This document shows positions 23,304 to 31,418 of a DNA stretch of 64,000 nucleotides, piece after piece. This DNA comes from CANMIH01 sp049116335 (GTDB taxonomy: Bacteria; Pseudomonadota; Alphaproteobacteria; Rhodobacterales; Rhodobacteraceae), in contig JAGDYZ010000016.1 in the NCBI GenBank assembly GCA_049116335.1, forward strand, positions 221,719 through 285,718, in the 5' to 3' direction. The position numbers and the translations under genes are program-made. Every line of letters starts with the position of its first letter. Position 1 is the first letter of the stretch. The notes below the pieces were generated by a model. The model was not told the DNA's origin, did no database searches, and saw nothing but the letters and a program-made list of their open reading frames with translations.

Positions 23304-23939
23304 CTAAATTTGAAACAGTGGCTGCAATAGCCTTGGCACCAGTGAACGGAACCGCAGTCGCGCGTCTGTTGAAGCAAGACAAATACAAGGGTCTCCGTCG
23401 TCGGCAACCGGTGTGTGTTCAAGATGTTCATCAACAATCTCAAGATCGCCAATACCAAAACGGCCGGTTTCGTCGCTAAAGCTGCCTTGCAAGACCAGCG
23501 TCAATTCCAGCCCGTTGTGACTGTGATCGGGTACAGCCTGCCCCGGCGGAATATAGAGCAGGCGAACCGAGCCATTTGAATCGGCAGACAAGATATCCTG
23601 CCGGACGCCCATCCCAAGAGTTTTCCACCGCGGCTCACGCCCCCTCAAGGCTTCCATTACCGGACTGGGAAAGATCCCTTTGCGTTCAAAAACCGGCTCT
23701 GGCGGAAACGGATCATCGAGCAGCGAAAAAATATTGTCTTTCAGAGTGGATGATACCGCGACTGAAGGCGTATCTTCCAGAATGGCACCTCCAACAGATT
23801 GATGCGCGCCAAGTGCTACGCGACATTGTTCACATAGTGACACATGGCTGGCCACGGCTACCGCGAATGCATGCGGAAGATTGCCGGCGGCATAGCCCGC
23901 CAACATGGCATCGGGGACATGATGGGTTATGACACTCAT
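23304..23939 (-). CDS. chrR: ChrR-like zinc-binding anti-sigma factor (211 aa)
   Basis: The N-terminal anti-sigma domain carries the zinc ligands His6 or His7, His32, Cys36 and Cys39 (ASHVSLCEQC), matching H6, H31, C35 and C38 of Rhodobacter sphaeroides ChrR. The C-terminal cupin has HSHNGLELTLVLQGSFSDE, then DEHLEHTPV and CICLAS, the residues linked to singlet-oxygen sensing. It holds RpoE inactive until singlet oxygen triggers release. It overlaps rpoE by 4 bases. Confidence 0.93.
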   Translation of the reverse strand: MSVITHHVPDAMLAGYAAGNLPHAFAVAVASHVSLCEQCRVALGAHQSVGGAILEDTPSVAVSSTLKDNIFSLLDDPFPPEPVFERKGIFPSPVMEALRGREPRWKTLGMGVRQDILSADSNGSVRLLYIPPGQAVPDHSHNGLELTLVLQGSFSDETGRFGIGDLEIVDEHLEHTPVADDGDPCICLASTDARLRFRSLVPRLLQPLFQI

Positions 23940-24496
23940 TGCTTGAGGTCCTTTAACTCGTGTCTGAGGCGCTCCAATCCCAGCCGGATGCGCGACTTAA
24001 TTGTTCCAAGGGGAAGACCCGTTTGCGCACTAATCTCCTTATGAGTTAGTTCGCCAAGATAGGCCTGTTCTATGATCTCGCGTTGCTCGATTTTGAGCCC
24101 GGCAAGCGCTCTTCTCAGTTGTGTGGATTCCTGTTCCAGCCCGAGGATCTGGCTGGCGTCGGGCGCTGCACCCGGCTCTTCCTTCAATTCTTCCGGCATG
24201 GGGCGATTTTCCTTGCGCGCAAGGTCGATCTGACGATTTCGGGCGATTTGATAAATCCAGGCGGAAACCTGCGCGCGGTGCGGATCGAATTGTGCCGCTT
24301 TACGCCAAACTGTCAGCATCACATCCTGAACGATTTCTTCGGCTTGATGCGCTGACGCCCCCGAGCGGATGATGAACCCTTTGAGCCTAGGCGCAAAGTG
24401 ATCGAACAAAGCAGAAAATGCGGAGCGATCCCGATTGTCCCGTACCGCAATCATCCATTGGGTCTGCTGCGAAATCTCGATCTTGCTTTGAGACAC
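23936..24496 (-). CDS. rpoE: RpoE/EcfE-type sigma factor responding to singlet oxygen (186 aa)
   Basis: An ECF sigma factor. Region 2 runs from SAFSALFDHFAPRLKGFIIRS to DPHRAQVSAWIYQIARNRQIDLAR, and region 4 is LKIEQREIIEQAYLGELTHKEISAQTGLPLGTIKSRIRLGLERLR. Partnered with chrR, it should control the photo-oxidative regulon including the photolyases here. The GTG at 24496 is chosen because the promoter's -10 is at 24576-24581, which puts the ATG at 24571 too close. The mRNA leader would be about 70 bases. Autoregulation is implied by the RpoE-type promoter. Confidence 0.9.
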   Translation of the reverse strand: MSQSKIEISQQTQWMIAVRDNRDRSAFSALFDHFAPRLKGFIIRSGASAHQAEEIVQDVMLTVWRKAAQFDPHRAQVSAWIYQIARNRQIDLARKENRPMPEELKEEPGAAPDASQILGLEQESTQLRRALAGLKIEQREIIEQAYLGELTHKEISAQTGLPLGTIKSRIRLGLERLRHELKDLKQ

Positions 24497-24575
24497 AGTT
24501 GTTCTTTCACGGCTTGGAGGCAGTCTAGGCCGTTGATCGGCGTAAGGAGTGTCACGAATTTGTGTCAGCATATTC

Positions 24576-24605
24576 TGTTTACGGCGAACTGTGAATCCCG
24601 GATCA
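24576..24605 (-). promoter_or_regulatory. RpoE-type autoregulated promoter of rpoE-chrR
   Basis: Minus-strand TGATCC (24605-24600), 18 bases, then TAAACA (24581-24576). The -35 core matches the RpoE consensus known from Rhodobacter, and the site lies directly upstream of the sigma gene. Confidence 0.75.
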
Positions 24606-25196
24606 CTTTTTTCTGACAAATAGCCCCAGAAAGCCGAAATAGGTGATCGCCTTGGGCTCAAAAGATCTAAGTAGTGTTTCAGGCATGTCAAAAGAAGACT
24701 GATCGACGCCCAACCAACACATCTGCTGCGCGTTCGGCCTTGGTTGCAACCGAGTCGGGCTGACCATTCTGCTAAGTCAGCATTCAACGCCACGAAACCT
24801 TTGCTCATGAACGCAGCGAGTGTCCGGTTTCCGCCTATGGTGCTTGTTGCTTTGGCCGCGAACCACACCAAGCGGACCTTGATGACAATTTACTGAACGG
24901 CAGCTTGGTCCGCATCTCTCTCCTTGATGCTTCCCGCAGCGAATGACCGCTCCGCCTATATCGGCCGACCTACGCCCGTCCCGCGGTTTGCATCGAATTT
25001 TGCTACCAGTTGAAACTTCGAAAAGGGCGCTTGCCCGAAAACTCCAACACACTGAAATTGCTTCACTTTTTTAATGCGCCCTTCTGAAGGCCTAGGGCGG
25101 TCGGTTAGAGACAAAGCGGGTTCAGAGACCGATTTTGGGTATTTAGCCAGTCTCCGAAGGGCGGTTGCAACGGCTAAACCCCTTTGAAACAAAAAG
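24606..25196. other. About 590 bases without a recognisable gene
   Basis: Leftward frames that extend upstream from rpoE through 24871 lack any domain and cross the promoter, so they are not part of the protein. Other frames are short and unrelated to anything I know. The stretch may be old degraded sequence between rpoE and the tRNA gene. Confidence 0.4.
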
Positions 25197-25219
25197 AAAA
25201 AAAGGCCCCATAAGGGCCC
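25197..25219 (-). terminator. Intrinsic terminator of tRNA-Ser
   Basis: Read on the minus strand, GGGCCC and GGGGCC arms enclose TTAT and are followed by TTTTTTT, 30 bases beyond the tRNA 3' end. Confidence 0.75.
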
Positions 25220-25249
25220 ATCATCGGTTTCGGTAAGTGTAAGTGTAAG

Positions 25250-25339
25250 TGGCGGAGGCTCAGGGATTCGAACCCTGGGGACGCTCTCACGCCCAACGGT
25301 TTTCAAGACCGCCGCATTCGACCACTCTGCCAAACCTCC
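25250..25339 (-). tRNA. tRNA-Ser (anticodon UGA)
   Basis: The minus strand folds as a class II tRNA: acceptor GGAGGTT pairs with AGCCTCC, discriminator G, and an encoded CCA at 25252-25250. The anticodon loop contains TGA within CTTGAAA. The T-arm is GGTTCGAATCC and there is a long variable arm (GGGCGTGAGAGCGTCC), all typical of serine tRNA. It reads UCN codons, chiefly UCA. Confidence 0.95.
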
Positions 25340-25540
25340 GGTCCGGTCTCCATAATACCCCCAAACTGATTCTAAAAGCACCTCTTGGAGGAAAATCCGC
25401 CGATGCCGTGACAGCAGGCTTTTCATAACTGCCCCGAGCCGTTAGTGTTTTGTTTAAAATGAGCCAAAAACGGCTTAATGAGGCAGTATTCCGGGTCCAG
25501 TCGCTTAAAATGCGTTGGGCCCCTTGTATGAGGCAAAAAG

Positions 25541-26374
25541 ATGAGCGGATTTCTCCCGACACCTCGCAGCGCGTTTTTACTCTCGGCTTTGGTTGGCCTA
25601 ACAGCCTGTGCTGAGGGACAAATGCCCGGTTTCCTGCAACCCAAGGACACCGCCGCATCGGTAACCCCTGCCAGCACCGGGTCGGTTCGGACAACCGAAC
25701 GTGACATTGAGGCGCCTGAAGTGTTTCAGACCTCAGAAGCCGGTCTTTGGGATGGACGCCCGTCGCTAGGCGGAGTCTGGGTTGCCCATCCGGATGTTGC
25801 GGAACCGGATCGCGCGATCATTCGCAATGAAAGCAACGGCAAGTTTGTGATAGGCGCCCTGTTCCGTCGCGAACGCGAAACCCCCGGCCCACGCCTCCAG
25901 ATTTCCTCTGATGCCGCCGCCGCGCTTGGAGTACTGGCAGGTCAGCCCTCAAACCTAAATGTGGTTGCTCTGCGCCGGGAAGAGGTCCCTGTTGAAACAC
26001 CGCAGGCCACCGCGGCAGCCGTGCCAGAAGCCACCGAAGTGGAGGCCCAGCCGCTTGATCCTGTTGTCGCCGATGCGGCCCAGGCGATTGAAACTGCAGC
26101 CGTCTCAACACCAGCACCCGCAACTAAACCAAGTTCGTCGCTGGCCAAACCTTATATTCAAATCGGCATCTTCAGTGTCGAGCAGAATGCCAACAACACT
26201 GCAGCATCCATGCGTCAGGCTGGCATGGTGCCGACTGTCAAGAAACAAACTTCGGCTGGCAAAACCTTCTGGCGTGTTCTCGTCGGACCTGCACAAAGCA
26301 AATCTGAGCTTGCAACCCTGCTAAAGACCATCAAAGGCACCGGGTTTGCCGACGCCTACGCAGTGACCCACTGA
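25541..26374 (+). CDS. SPOR-domain lipoprotein (277 aa)
   Basis: A signal peptide with lipobox (LSALVGLTACAEG, Cys23) starts the protein. Residues 60 to 140 are a small domain (LWDGRPSLGGVWVAHPDV) like that of RlpA-related lipoproteins, residues 145 to 198 are an Ala/Pro/Glu-rich linker, and the end (YIQIGIFSVEQNANNTAASM to the terminus) is a SPOR domain binding denuded septal peptidoglycan. It likely works at the division site. It lies 100 bases before a D-Ala-D-Ala carboxypeptidase gene, a conserved pairing that fits cell-wall remodelling. Confidence 0.88.
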   Translation: MSGFLPTPRSAFLLSALVGLTACAEGQMPGFLQPKDTAASVTPASTGSVRTTERDIEAPEVFQTSEAGLWDGRPSLGGVWVAHPDVAEPDRAIIRNESNGKFVIGALFRRERETPGPRLQISSDAAAALGVLAGQPSNLNVVALRREEVPVETPQATAAAVPEATEVEAQPLDPVVADAAQAIETAAVSTPAPATKPSSSLAKPYIQIGIFSVEQNANNTAASMRQAGMVPTVKKQTSAGKTFWRVLVGPAQSKSELATLLKTIKGTGFADAYAVTH

Positions 26375-26474
26375 GCATAGGCGGAATGATGCGGTCGCGC
26401 GCCTGAGTGGCACGTGACAGTTCTTCTGCTTTCAGGGATAAACAGATTGACGTTTTCGGCATTGGAGTCGCGAC

Positions 26475-27656
26475 ATGTTCTTTTTCCCGCGCCGCCTATT
26501 GATGGGCGCAGCTACTTTGGCCCTGCTGGCCACCTCGGCACAGGCCTTTGATACTCGTGCGCGCGCGGCCTTTGTGGTGGATTACACCACGGGCACGGTG
26601 CTTTTGGCCAAGAACGCCGACCAATCCCTGCCCCCGGCCTCGATGTCGAAGCTAATGACGCTCTATATTGCGTTTGAAGCCATTCGAGATGGCCGTCTTT
26701 CGCTTGATGAAAAACTGCCGGTTTCCAGCCATGCCATGTCTTATGGCGGCTCGACCATGTTTCTGGACACGACAGACCGGGTGAAGGTTTCGGATTTGCT
26801 GCGTGGCGTGATTGTTCTTTCGGGCAATGATGCCTGCGCGGTTCTAGCTGAGGCCCTAAGCCCCGATGGAACCGAAAAAGGCTTTGCCCGGTTCATGACA
26901 CAGCGCGCGCAGCAGCTTGGCATGACAGGATCGACCTTCAAAAACGCCAGCGGCTGGCCTGCTCAGGGGCATGAGATGTCGATGCGTGATCTGTCGCTTT
27001 TGGCGATGCGAATCATTGAAGATTTCCCGGAGCACTATGCGATGTTCTCGGAGCGCCGGTTCGAATTTGACGGGCGCGCGCCGGGCAATGTGCGCAACCG
27101 CAACCCCTTGCTGGCACTGGACATCGGCGCAGACGGGTTGAAAACCGGTCACACACAAGAAGCGGGTTATGGTCTTGTGGGATCGGCGCAGAATGGGGAC
27201 CGCCGCGTGATTTTTGCCATCACCGGATTGGGTAGCGAACGCGCGCGGGCCGAGGAATCTGAGGCCATTGTCAACTGGGCCTTCCGGCAATTTGCCGAAC
27301 GCACAATTGTGACCCAGGACAAAGCTGTGGCTGAGGCTGATATCTGGATGGGATCGCAAGAGAAGGTTGGTCTTGTCGCGGAAAAGGACATTTCCCTGCT
27401 GCTTCCAACGCTTAGCGCAAATTCCCTTGACGCCGAAGTCGTTTATACCGGCCCCATTCAGGCTCCGGTTGAGGCAGGACAGAAGCTTGCCGAGCTGATT
27501 ATCCGCCCTGAAGGTCTTCCAGAAACCCGAGTGCCCCTGGTGGCAGAGACCTCTGTCGCCGCCGGTGGATTTCTGGATCGTATGATGATGGTATCAAAGG
27601 TTTTACTGAAGCGGCTGCAAGATGGCCCACCAACTGATCCTCAGGAGGCATCGTGA
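26475..27656 (+). CDS. dacC: D-alanyl-D-alanine carboxypeptidase, PBP5/6 family (393 aa)
   Basis: A cleavable signal peptide (residues 1 to 24, ending AQA) precedes the S11 peptidase domain. The active-site triad is SMSK at 56-59 (Ser56 nucleophile), SGN at 116-118 and KTG at 223-225. A C-terminal beta domain and an amphipathic end (DRMMMVSKVLLKRL) follow, as in membrane-anchored DacA/DacC. It removes the terminal D-Ala of peptidoglycan stem peptides in the periplasm. The tmk start overlaps its stop, so dac-tmk-holB form an operon. The exact paralogue name is uncertain. Confidence 0.92.
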   Translation: MFFFPRRLLMGAATLALLATSAQAFDTRARAAFVVDYTTGTVLLAKNADQSLPPASMSKLMTLYIAFEAIRDGRLSLDEKLPVSSHAMSYGGSTMFLDTTDRVKVSDLLRGVIVLSGNDACAVLAEALSPDGTEKGFARFMTQRAQQLGMTGSTFKNASGWPAQGHEMSMRDLSLLAMRIIEDFPEHYAMFSERRFEFDGRAPGNVRNRNPLLALDIGADGLKTGHTQEAGYGLVGSAQNGDRRVIFAITGLGSERARAEESEAIVNWAFRQFAERTIVTQDKAVAEADIWMGSQEKVGLVAEKDISLLLPTLSANSLDAEVVYTGPIQAPVEAGQKLAELIIRPEGLPETRVPLVAETSVAAGGFLDRMMMVSKVLLKRLQDGPPTDPQEAS

Positions 27657-28276
27657 CATCCAAAGGGTTGTTCATCAGCTTTGAAGGCATCGACGGATCC
27701 GGAAAATCAACACAGGCGCGCCGCTTGGCCGACCATCTGACGGCCAATGGCCGTGAGGTGGTTTTGACCCGTGAACCGGGTGGAAGCCCCGGCGCCGAAG
27801 AAATTCGCGCCTTGGTGTTACAAGGGGAGCCGGACCGCTGGTCGGCTGAGACCGAGCTTTTGCTGTTCACTGCCGCACGTCGCGACCATTTGGAACGCAC
27901 CATTCGCCCCGCACTGGCCGAGGGCAAAGTGGTGATCTGTGATCGCTTCGCTGACAGCAGCCGCATGTATCAGGGGCTACGCGGCGAAATGCGTGAGCGT
28001 GTGGATGCCCTGCATGATCTGATGATTGGGGTTGAACCGGATTTGACGGTTCTGATTGACATGGACCCAAGCGCTGGATTGTCCCGAGCCAAAGCCCGCG
28101 CCACAGTAGAAGAGCGTTTCGAAGATTTCGGGATTTCGCTGCAGGAACAAATGCGTGAAGGGTTTCTGGCCCTGTCACGTGAATATGCGGATCGCTTTAC
28201 GGTGATTGACGGCAACCGGGACATGGACGCGGTGACACTAGATATTCAGGCACAAGTCGAGGCCGCGCTGGCATGA
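27653..28276 (+). CDS. tmk: Thymidylate kinase (207 aa)
   Basis: P-loop FEGIDGSGKST near residues 10-20, the DR(E/Y) motif as TREPGGSPGAEEIR and the CDRFADSS loop identify dTMP kinase, which phosphorylates dTMP to dTDP. The start is GTG at 27653 with AGGAGG 6 bases upstream and a 4-base overlap with dacC. The holB start overlaps the tmk stop. Length is standard. Confidence 0.97.
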   Translation: MTSKGLFISFEGIDGSGKSTQARRLADHLTANGREVVLTREPGGSPGAEEIRALVLQGEPDRWSAETELLLFTAARRDHLERTIRPALAEGKVVICDRFADSSRMYQGLRGEMRERVDALHDLMIGVEPDLTVLIDMDPSAGLSRAKARATVEERFEDFGISLQEQMREGFLALSREYADRFTVIDGNRDMDAVTLDIQAQVEAALA

Positions 28277-29385
28277 GCACCGAGCTGCCAGAACCAGATC
28301 GCATTGAAGGCGCCCCACACCCACGCGAGACCGAAACCCTTTTTGGCCAGGCCCATGCCGAAGCCGAGTTTCTGAGCGCGTTCAACACCGGCAGACTACA
28401 CCACGGTTGGCTTTTGACCGGGCCACGCGGTGTGGGTAAAGCCACGCTGGCCTGGCGCATTGCCCGGTTTCTTCTGGCCACACCCGAGGCGCAAGACGAC
28501 GGTCTCTTCGGGGCTCCGCCTCCCCCTGAGACCTTGGACGTGACACCTGACCATCCGGTGTCGAGGCGTCTTGCCGCCCTTTCTGAGCCGGGTTTGTTCC
28601 TGCTGCGACGCGGACCGACCGACAAAGGTGACAAACTCGCCGCGGATATTCGTGTGGATGAGGTGCGCAAGCTCAAGAACTTCTTTTCGCTCTCTGCCGC
28701 GGATGGGGGGCGTCGCGTTGTCATTGTGGATGCCGCCGACGAAATGAACCCCTCTTCCGCCAATGCGATCCTCAAACTGCTGGAAGAGCCCCCTGCCCGC
28801 ACCACATTGCTGATGATCAGCCACCAACCAGCCCGCCTTTTGCCCACCATCCGGTCGCGATGCCGCGAGCTGCGTCTGGCCCCTTTGGGCCCGGATGCCA
28901 TGCAGGCCGCTCTGGAACAGGCCGAGGCGGATATTGCACCCGAACAGATCACCGCGCTCAATGAACTGTCGCAGGGGTCGGTCGGGGCTGCGCTCCGATT
29001 GCTCAATCTTGACGGACTGTCGCTTTATTCTGATTTGGTGAATGTCATGGGCAGTCTGCCCAATCTGAACCAACCGCGCCTGCTTGCCCTGTCAGACAGT
29101 TGTGCAGGCAAAGGCAAAGAAGCGCGTCTTGATCTTGCCCTCACCTTGATGGATCAGCTCACGGCCCGCCTTGCCAGAACCGGTGTCACCGGTCATCCCC
29201 CTCAGGAGGCAGCGCCGGGCGAAACCCAAACTCTGATGCGATTAGCGCCAACGCCTGCAACCGGCCGGTTCTGGGCTACAAAAGCACAACAGGCCGGGGA
29301 TCGGGCGCGTCATGCAAGATCGGTCAATGTCGACCCTGCTGCACTGATGACAGATCTGTTTTTGCAGCTGGCAAAGTCTGACTGA
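28273..29385 (+). CDS. holB: DNA polymerase III subunit delta' (370 aa)
   Basis: A AAA+ clamp-loader subunit with GPRGVGKATLAWRIARFLL, ADGGRRVVIVDAADEMNPSSANAILKLLEEPP and the sensor-like TIRSRCRELRL. It forms part of the complex that opens the beta clamp. The Walker A keeps GxxGxGK(A). It overlaps tmk by 4 bases, a common arrangement in alphaproteobacteria. Confidence 0.95.
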   Translation: MSTELPEPDRIEGAPHPRETETLFGQAHAEAEFLSAFNTGRLHHGWLLTGPRGVGKATLAWRIARFLLATPEAQDDGLFGAPPPPETLDVTPDHPVSRRLAALSEPGLFLLRRGPTDKGDKLAADIRVDEVRKLKNFFSLSAADGGRRVVIVDAADEMNPSSANAILKLLEEPPARTTLLMISHQPARLLPTIRSRCRELRLAPLGPDAMQAALEQAEADIAPEQITALNELSQGSVGAALRLLNLDGLSLYSDLVNVMGSLPNLNQPRLLALSDSCAGKGKEARLDLALTLMDQLTARLARTGVTGHPPQEAAPGETQTLMRLAPTPATGRFWATKAQQAGDRARHARSVNVDPAALMTDLFLQLAKSD

Positions 29386-29419
29386 CCTGCCAGCGGCTTT
29401 GACATTATTATATGTAACG

Positions 29420-29455
29420 TTTCCCGCCGGCCACGGCATCGCGACCGGCGGGAAA
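29420..29455. terminator. Bidirectional hairpin between holB and mrp
   Basis: TTTCCCGCCGG and CCGGCGGGAAA form a perfect 11-bp stem around 14 bases, centred between two convergent genes. No long T-run follows on either strand beyond the T/A base of the stem, so it is a strong hairpin with moderate terminator character. Confidence 0.6.
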
Positions 29456-29466
29456 ATGGTTCAGCG

Positions 29467-30528
29467 CTAAACTATCCCGCCCTTGATCAAGCGATCCGCG
29501 AGCTGGCCATAGGCTTCAGCCATAGCGCTATCCCCAAGGGCAATCGGTTTTCCGCCATCACCGCCAAGACGGGTGTCCAGATCAATTGGCAGTTGCGCCA
29601 GCAAGGGTACACTCAGTTTTTCCGCCTCATCCGCGACACCGCCATGGCCGAAGATATGGCTTTCCCCGCCGCAATGCGGGCAGGTGAACACGGCCATGTT
29701 TTCAATCAGGCCAAGCACCGGTGTGTTCAGAGTTTTGAAAGCATCCAAAGCCTTACGAGCATCCAACAGCGCCACGTCCTGTGGGGTCGAAACAACAATG
29801 GCGCCTTTAACCTCGGATTTCTGACACAGTGACAGCTGTACATCGCCAGTTCCTGGCGGCAGATCGACAACCAGAACATCCAGCTCCCCCCACTCGACCT
29901 GCATCATCATCTGTTGCAAGGCCCCCATCAACATCGGCCCGCGCCACACAACCGCCTTATCCTCGGCTAACATCGATCCGATGGACATCACCGTGATACC
30001 ATGTGCTTTAAGCGGAATGATGGTTTTGCCGTCCGGGCTCGCGGGTTTGTCGGTCAGACCAAACATGCGGGGCTGTGACGGACCATGGATGTCGGCATCC
30101 AACAGTCCCACCTTTTTACCAGCCCGCGCCAAAGCAACGGCGAGATTGGACGAAACCGTGGATTTACCAACGCCGCCCTTGCCGGATCCAACCGCCAGTA
30201 TGGTTTTCACACCGGCCGGTTTCATCACGCCTTCCTGTGGTTTCGCATGCCCACCCATTTTAAGCTGAGGCGGTTTCTTCGTCTCATGCGCCGTTAAAGC
30301 CACATTCACCGACCCCACACCTGGCAACTGCGCCACAGCAGCTTCGGCCGCCTGACGCAGTGGTTCCATCTGGCGGGCGATTTCGGGGCTTGGGGCTTCG
30401 ATCACGAACCGAACAGTGTCACCTTCAACGGTCAATGCTCGAATCATATCGCGAGACATCAGGTCTCCACCATCGGGCAAAGCGAGGCGAGACAATGCGG
30501 TTCGAATCTCGTTCGTGAGATCACTCAT
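29467..30528 (-). CDS. mrp: Mrp/NBP35 (ApbC) family iron-sulfur carrier ATPase (353 aa)
   Basis: Residues 1 to 80 form a DUF59/MIP18-like domain. The deviant Walker A is GSGKGGVGKST, with a Mrp-type MSIGSMLAEDKAVVWRGPM core, a VDLPPGTGDVQLSL strand and the CPHC pair (FTCPHCGGES) that bridges a 4Fe-4S cluster between monomers. It delivers Fe-S clusters to apoproteins. It stands alone on the minus strand, convergent with holB. Confidence 0.95.
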   Translation of the reverse strand: MSDLTNEIRTALSRLALPDGGDLMSRDMIRALTVEGDTVRFVIEAPSPEIARQMEPLRQAAEAAVAQLPGVGSVNVALTAHETKKPPQLKMGGHAKPQEGVMKPAGVKTILAVGSGKGGVGKSTVSSNLAVALARAGKKVGLLDADIHGPSQPRMFGLTDKPASPDGKTIIPLKAHGITVMSIGSMLAEDKAVVWRGPMLMGALQQMMMQVEWGELDVLVVDLPPGTGDVQLSLCQKSEVKGAIVVSTPQDVALLDARKALDAFKTLNTPVLGLIENMAVFTCPHCGGESHIFGHGGVADEAEKLSVPLLAQLPIDLDTRLGGDGGKPIALGDSAMAEAYGQLADRLIKGGIV

Positions 30529-30681
30529 GCCTATTCTCCAATCAAGACGCCATTATAACTGGCGCTGCTATGCGCAAGTCGCAAGCCGGAAGGTGAATCT
30601 GCCGCATCTCTATACGTAAGGAGTAGAAATTAATCACCTATTCCATGCGTTTGCTGCATAGCAGGAATGCCGATCCGTCCA

Positions 30682-30710
30682 TTGTGCATTCGCAGCATTT
30701 CCCCCAAATA
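30682..30710 (+). promoter_or_regulatory. Possible promoter of the DUF1127/CcsR transcript
   Basis: TTGTGC (30682-30687), 17 bases, CAAATA (30705-30710) and then TACC lie 43 bases before the DUF1127 start. In Rhodobacter sphaeroides this locus is driven by RpoHI/RpoHII, whose -35 is TTG-like. The match is weak and unverified. Confidence 0.35.
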
Positions 30711-30752
30711 TACCCCATCAGCGAAACAGGACAGCCCAAGGGGCACGAGACA

Positions 30753-30971
30753 ATGGCATACGCAACAGACATCACAGCACGTTCCAACAGCCAGTTTGGC
30801 GCATGGGTCACAGGCATGATCGAAGCTCTGCGCAGCCGTATCTCACGCCGCCGCATGTTCAATCGCACCTACGCCGAACTGGCATCCCTGTCGAACCGCG
30901 AACTGGCAGATCTGGGCCTCAACCGCTCGATCATCCGCCGCGTGGCATGGCAGGCCGCCTACGAGGCCTAA
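30753..30971 (+). CDS. DUF1127 protein, CcaF1-like, heading the CcsR RNA locus (72 aa)
   Basis: A small basic protein starting MAYATDITARSNSQFGAWV. The C-terminal half is the DUF1127 motif, TYAELASLSNRELADLGLNRSIIRRVAWQAAYEA. In Rhodobacter sphaeroides the DUF1127 protein CcaF1 is co-transcribed with the CcsR sRNAs and acts as an RNA-binding protein under stress. Here too ten CCUCCUCCC-loop hairpins follow its stop. The ATG at 30753 is preceded by AAGGGG; an upstream extension to 30645 is not domain-like. Confidence 0.9.
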   Translation: MAYATDITARSNSQFGAWVTGMIEALRSRISRRRMFNRTYAELASLSNRELADLGLNRSIIRRVAWQAAYEA

Positions 30972-30979
30972 TACAGTTT

Positions 30980-31060
30980 TTCGATCCGGGTCTTCTCCTC
31001 CTCCCTAGTTCCAGATCGAATTCGGCGACGGCACCTCTCCTCCTCCCTGGTGTCGCCGCC
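30980..31060 (+). ncRNA. CcsR/cuckoo-type RNA unit 1 (two hairpins)
   Basis: Hairpin 1 pairs TTCGATC (30980-30986) with GATCGAA (31014-31020) and an imperfect inner stem, exposing TCTCCTCCTCCCT at 30994-31006. Hairpin 2 (31024-31057) pairs GGCGACGGCACC with GGTGTCGCC, one base bulged, around the same loop at 31036-31048. It starts 9 bases after the DUF1127 stop. Such loops in CcsR1-4 are thought to act in trans on stress and C1-metabolism targets through their anti-Shine-Dalgarno character. Confidence 0.85.
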
Positions 31061-31092
31061 GCCAAATACGGGACTTTATTTTCCCGAACCGC

Positions 31093-31167
31093 ATGACAGG
31101 CCCTCTCCTCCTCCCTGGGTCTTTCATCGCAAGCGGTGGCGCCTCTCCTCCTCCCTGGCGTCACCGC
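31093..31167 (+). ncRNA. CcsR/cuckoo-type RNA unit 2 (two hairpins)
   Basis: Hairpin 3 pairs ATGACAGGCCC with GGGTCTTTCAT (one mismatch, one G-U) around the loop at 31104-31116. Hairpin 4 pairs GCGGTGGCGCC with GGCGTCACCGC around the loop at 31144-31156. Both loops are exactly TCTCCTCCTCCCT. The stems differ in sequence from the other units while pairing is kept. Confidence 0.85.
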
Positions 31168-31197
31168 AGCAGTTTCCGGGTCACCTGACCCAAGAAT

Positions 31198-31272
31198 ATG
31201 CCGGGTTCTCTCCTCCTCCCTGAGCCCGACATCGTAAGCGGTGATGCCTCTCCTCCTCCCTGGCATCACCGC
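31198..31272 (+). ncRNA. CcsR/cuckoo-type RNA unit 3 (two hairpins)
   Basis: Hairpin 5 pairs ATGCCGGGTTC with GAGCCCGACAT (one mismatch, one G-U) around the loop at 31209-31221. Hairpin 6 is a perfect 11-bp stem, GCGGTGATGCC with GGCATCACCGC, around the loop at 31249-31261. The unit is 75 bases, the same length and phase as unit 2. Confidence 0.87.
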
Positions 31273-31302
31273 AACGCAATTCGGACCCCTTTCGGTCCAA
31301 TG

Positions 31303-31374
31303 GTATGTGCGGCCCTCTCCTCCTCCCTGGGCCAATCATATGGCAGCGGTGCCGCTCCTCCCTGGCACCGCTGC
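31303..31374 (+). ncRNA. CcsR/cuckoo-type RNA unit 4 (two hairpins, one with a short loop)
   Basis: Hairpin 7 has a GGCCC/GGGCC inner stem and a TATG/CATA outer stem separated by a 3x3 internal loop, with the standard loop at 31316-31328. Hairpin 8 is a perfect stem, GCAGCGGTGCC with GGCACCGCTGC, but its loop lacks one repeat of the motif (CTCCTCCCT, 31355-31363). It still contains CUCCUCCC. Confidence 0.83.
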
Positions 31375-31418
31375 ACCTAACACCGGACTGATGGCTTTTG
31401 TGCCTCGTCCACCGCAGA

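Noticed and set aside
24497..24871. Longer N-terminus for the RpoE sigma factor
   Set aside because: It crosses the RpoE-type promoter and adds about 125 residues with no sigma-family similarity.
25250..25339. tRNA-Ser as the integration site of the phage element
   Set aside because: It lies 9 kb from the element edge and is intact; the recombinase is of the large serine type, which usually does not use tRNA genes.
29420..29455. Small RNA at the holB-mrp junction
   Set aside because: A single symmetrical hairpin between convergent genes is better explained as a terminator.
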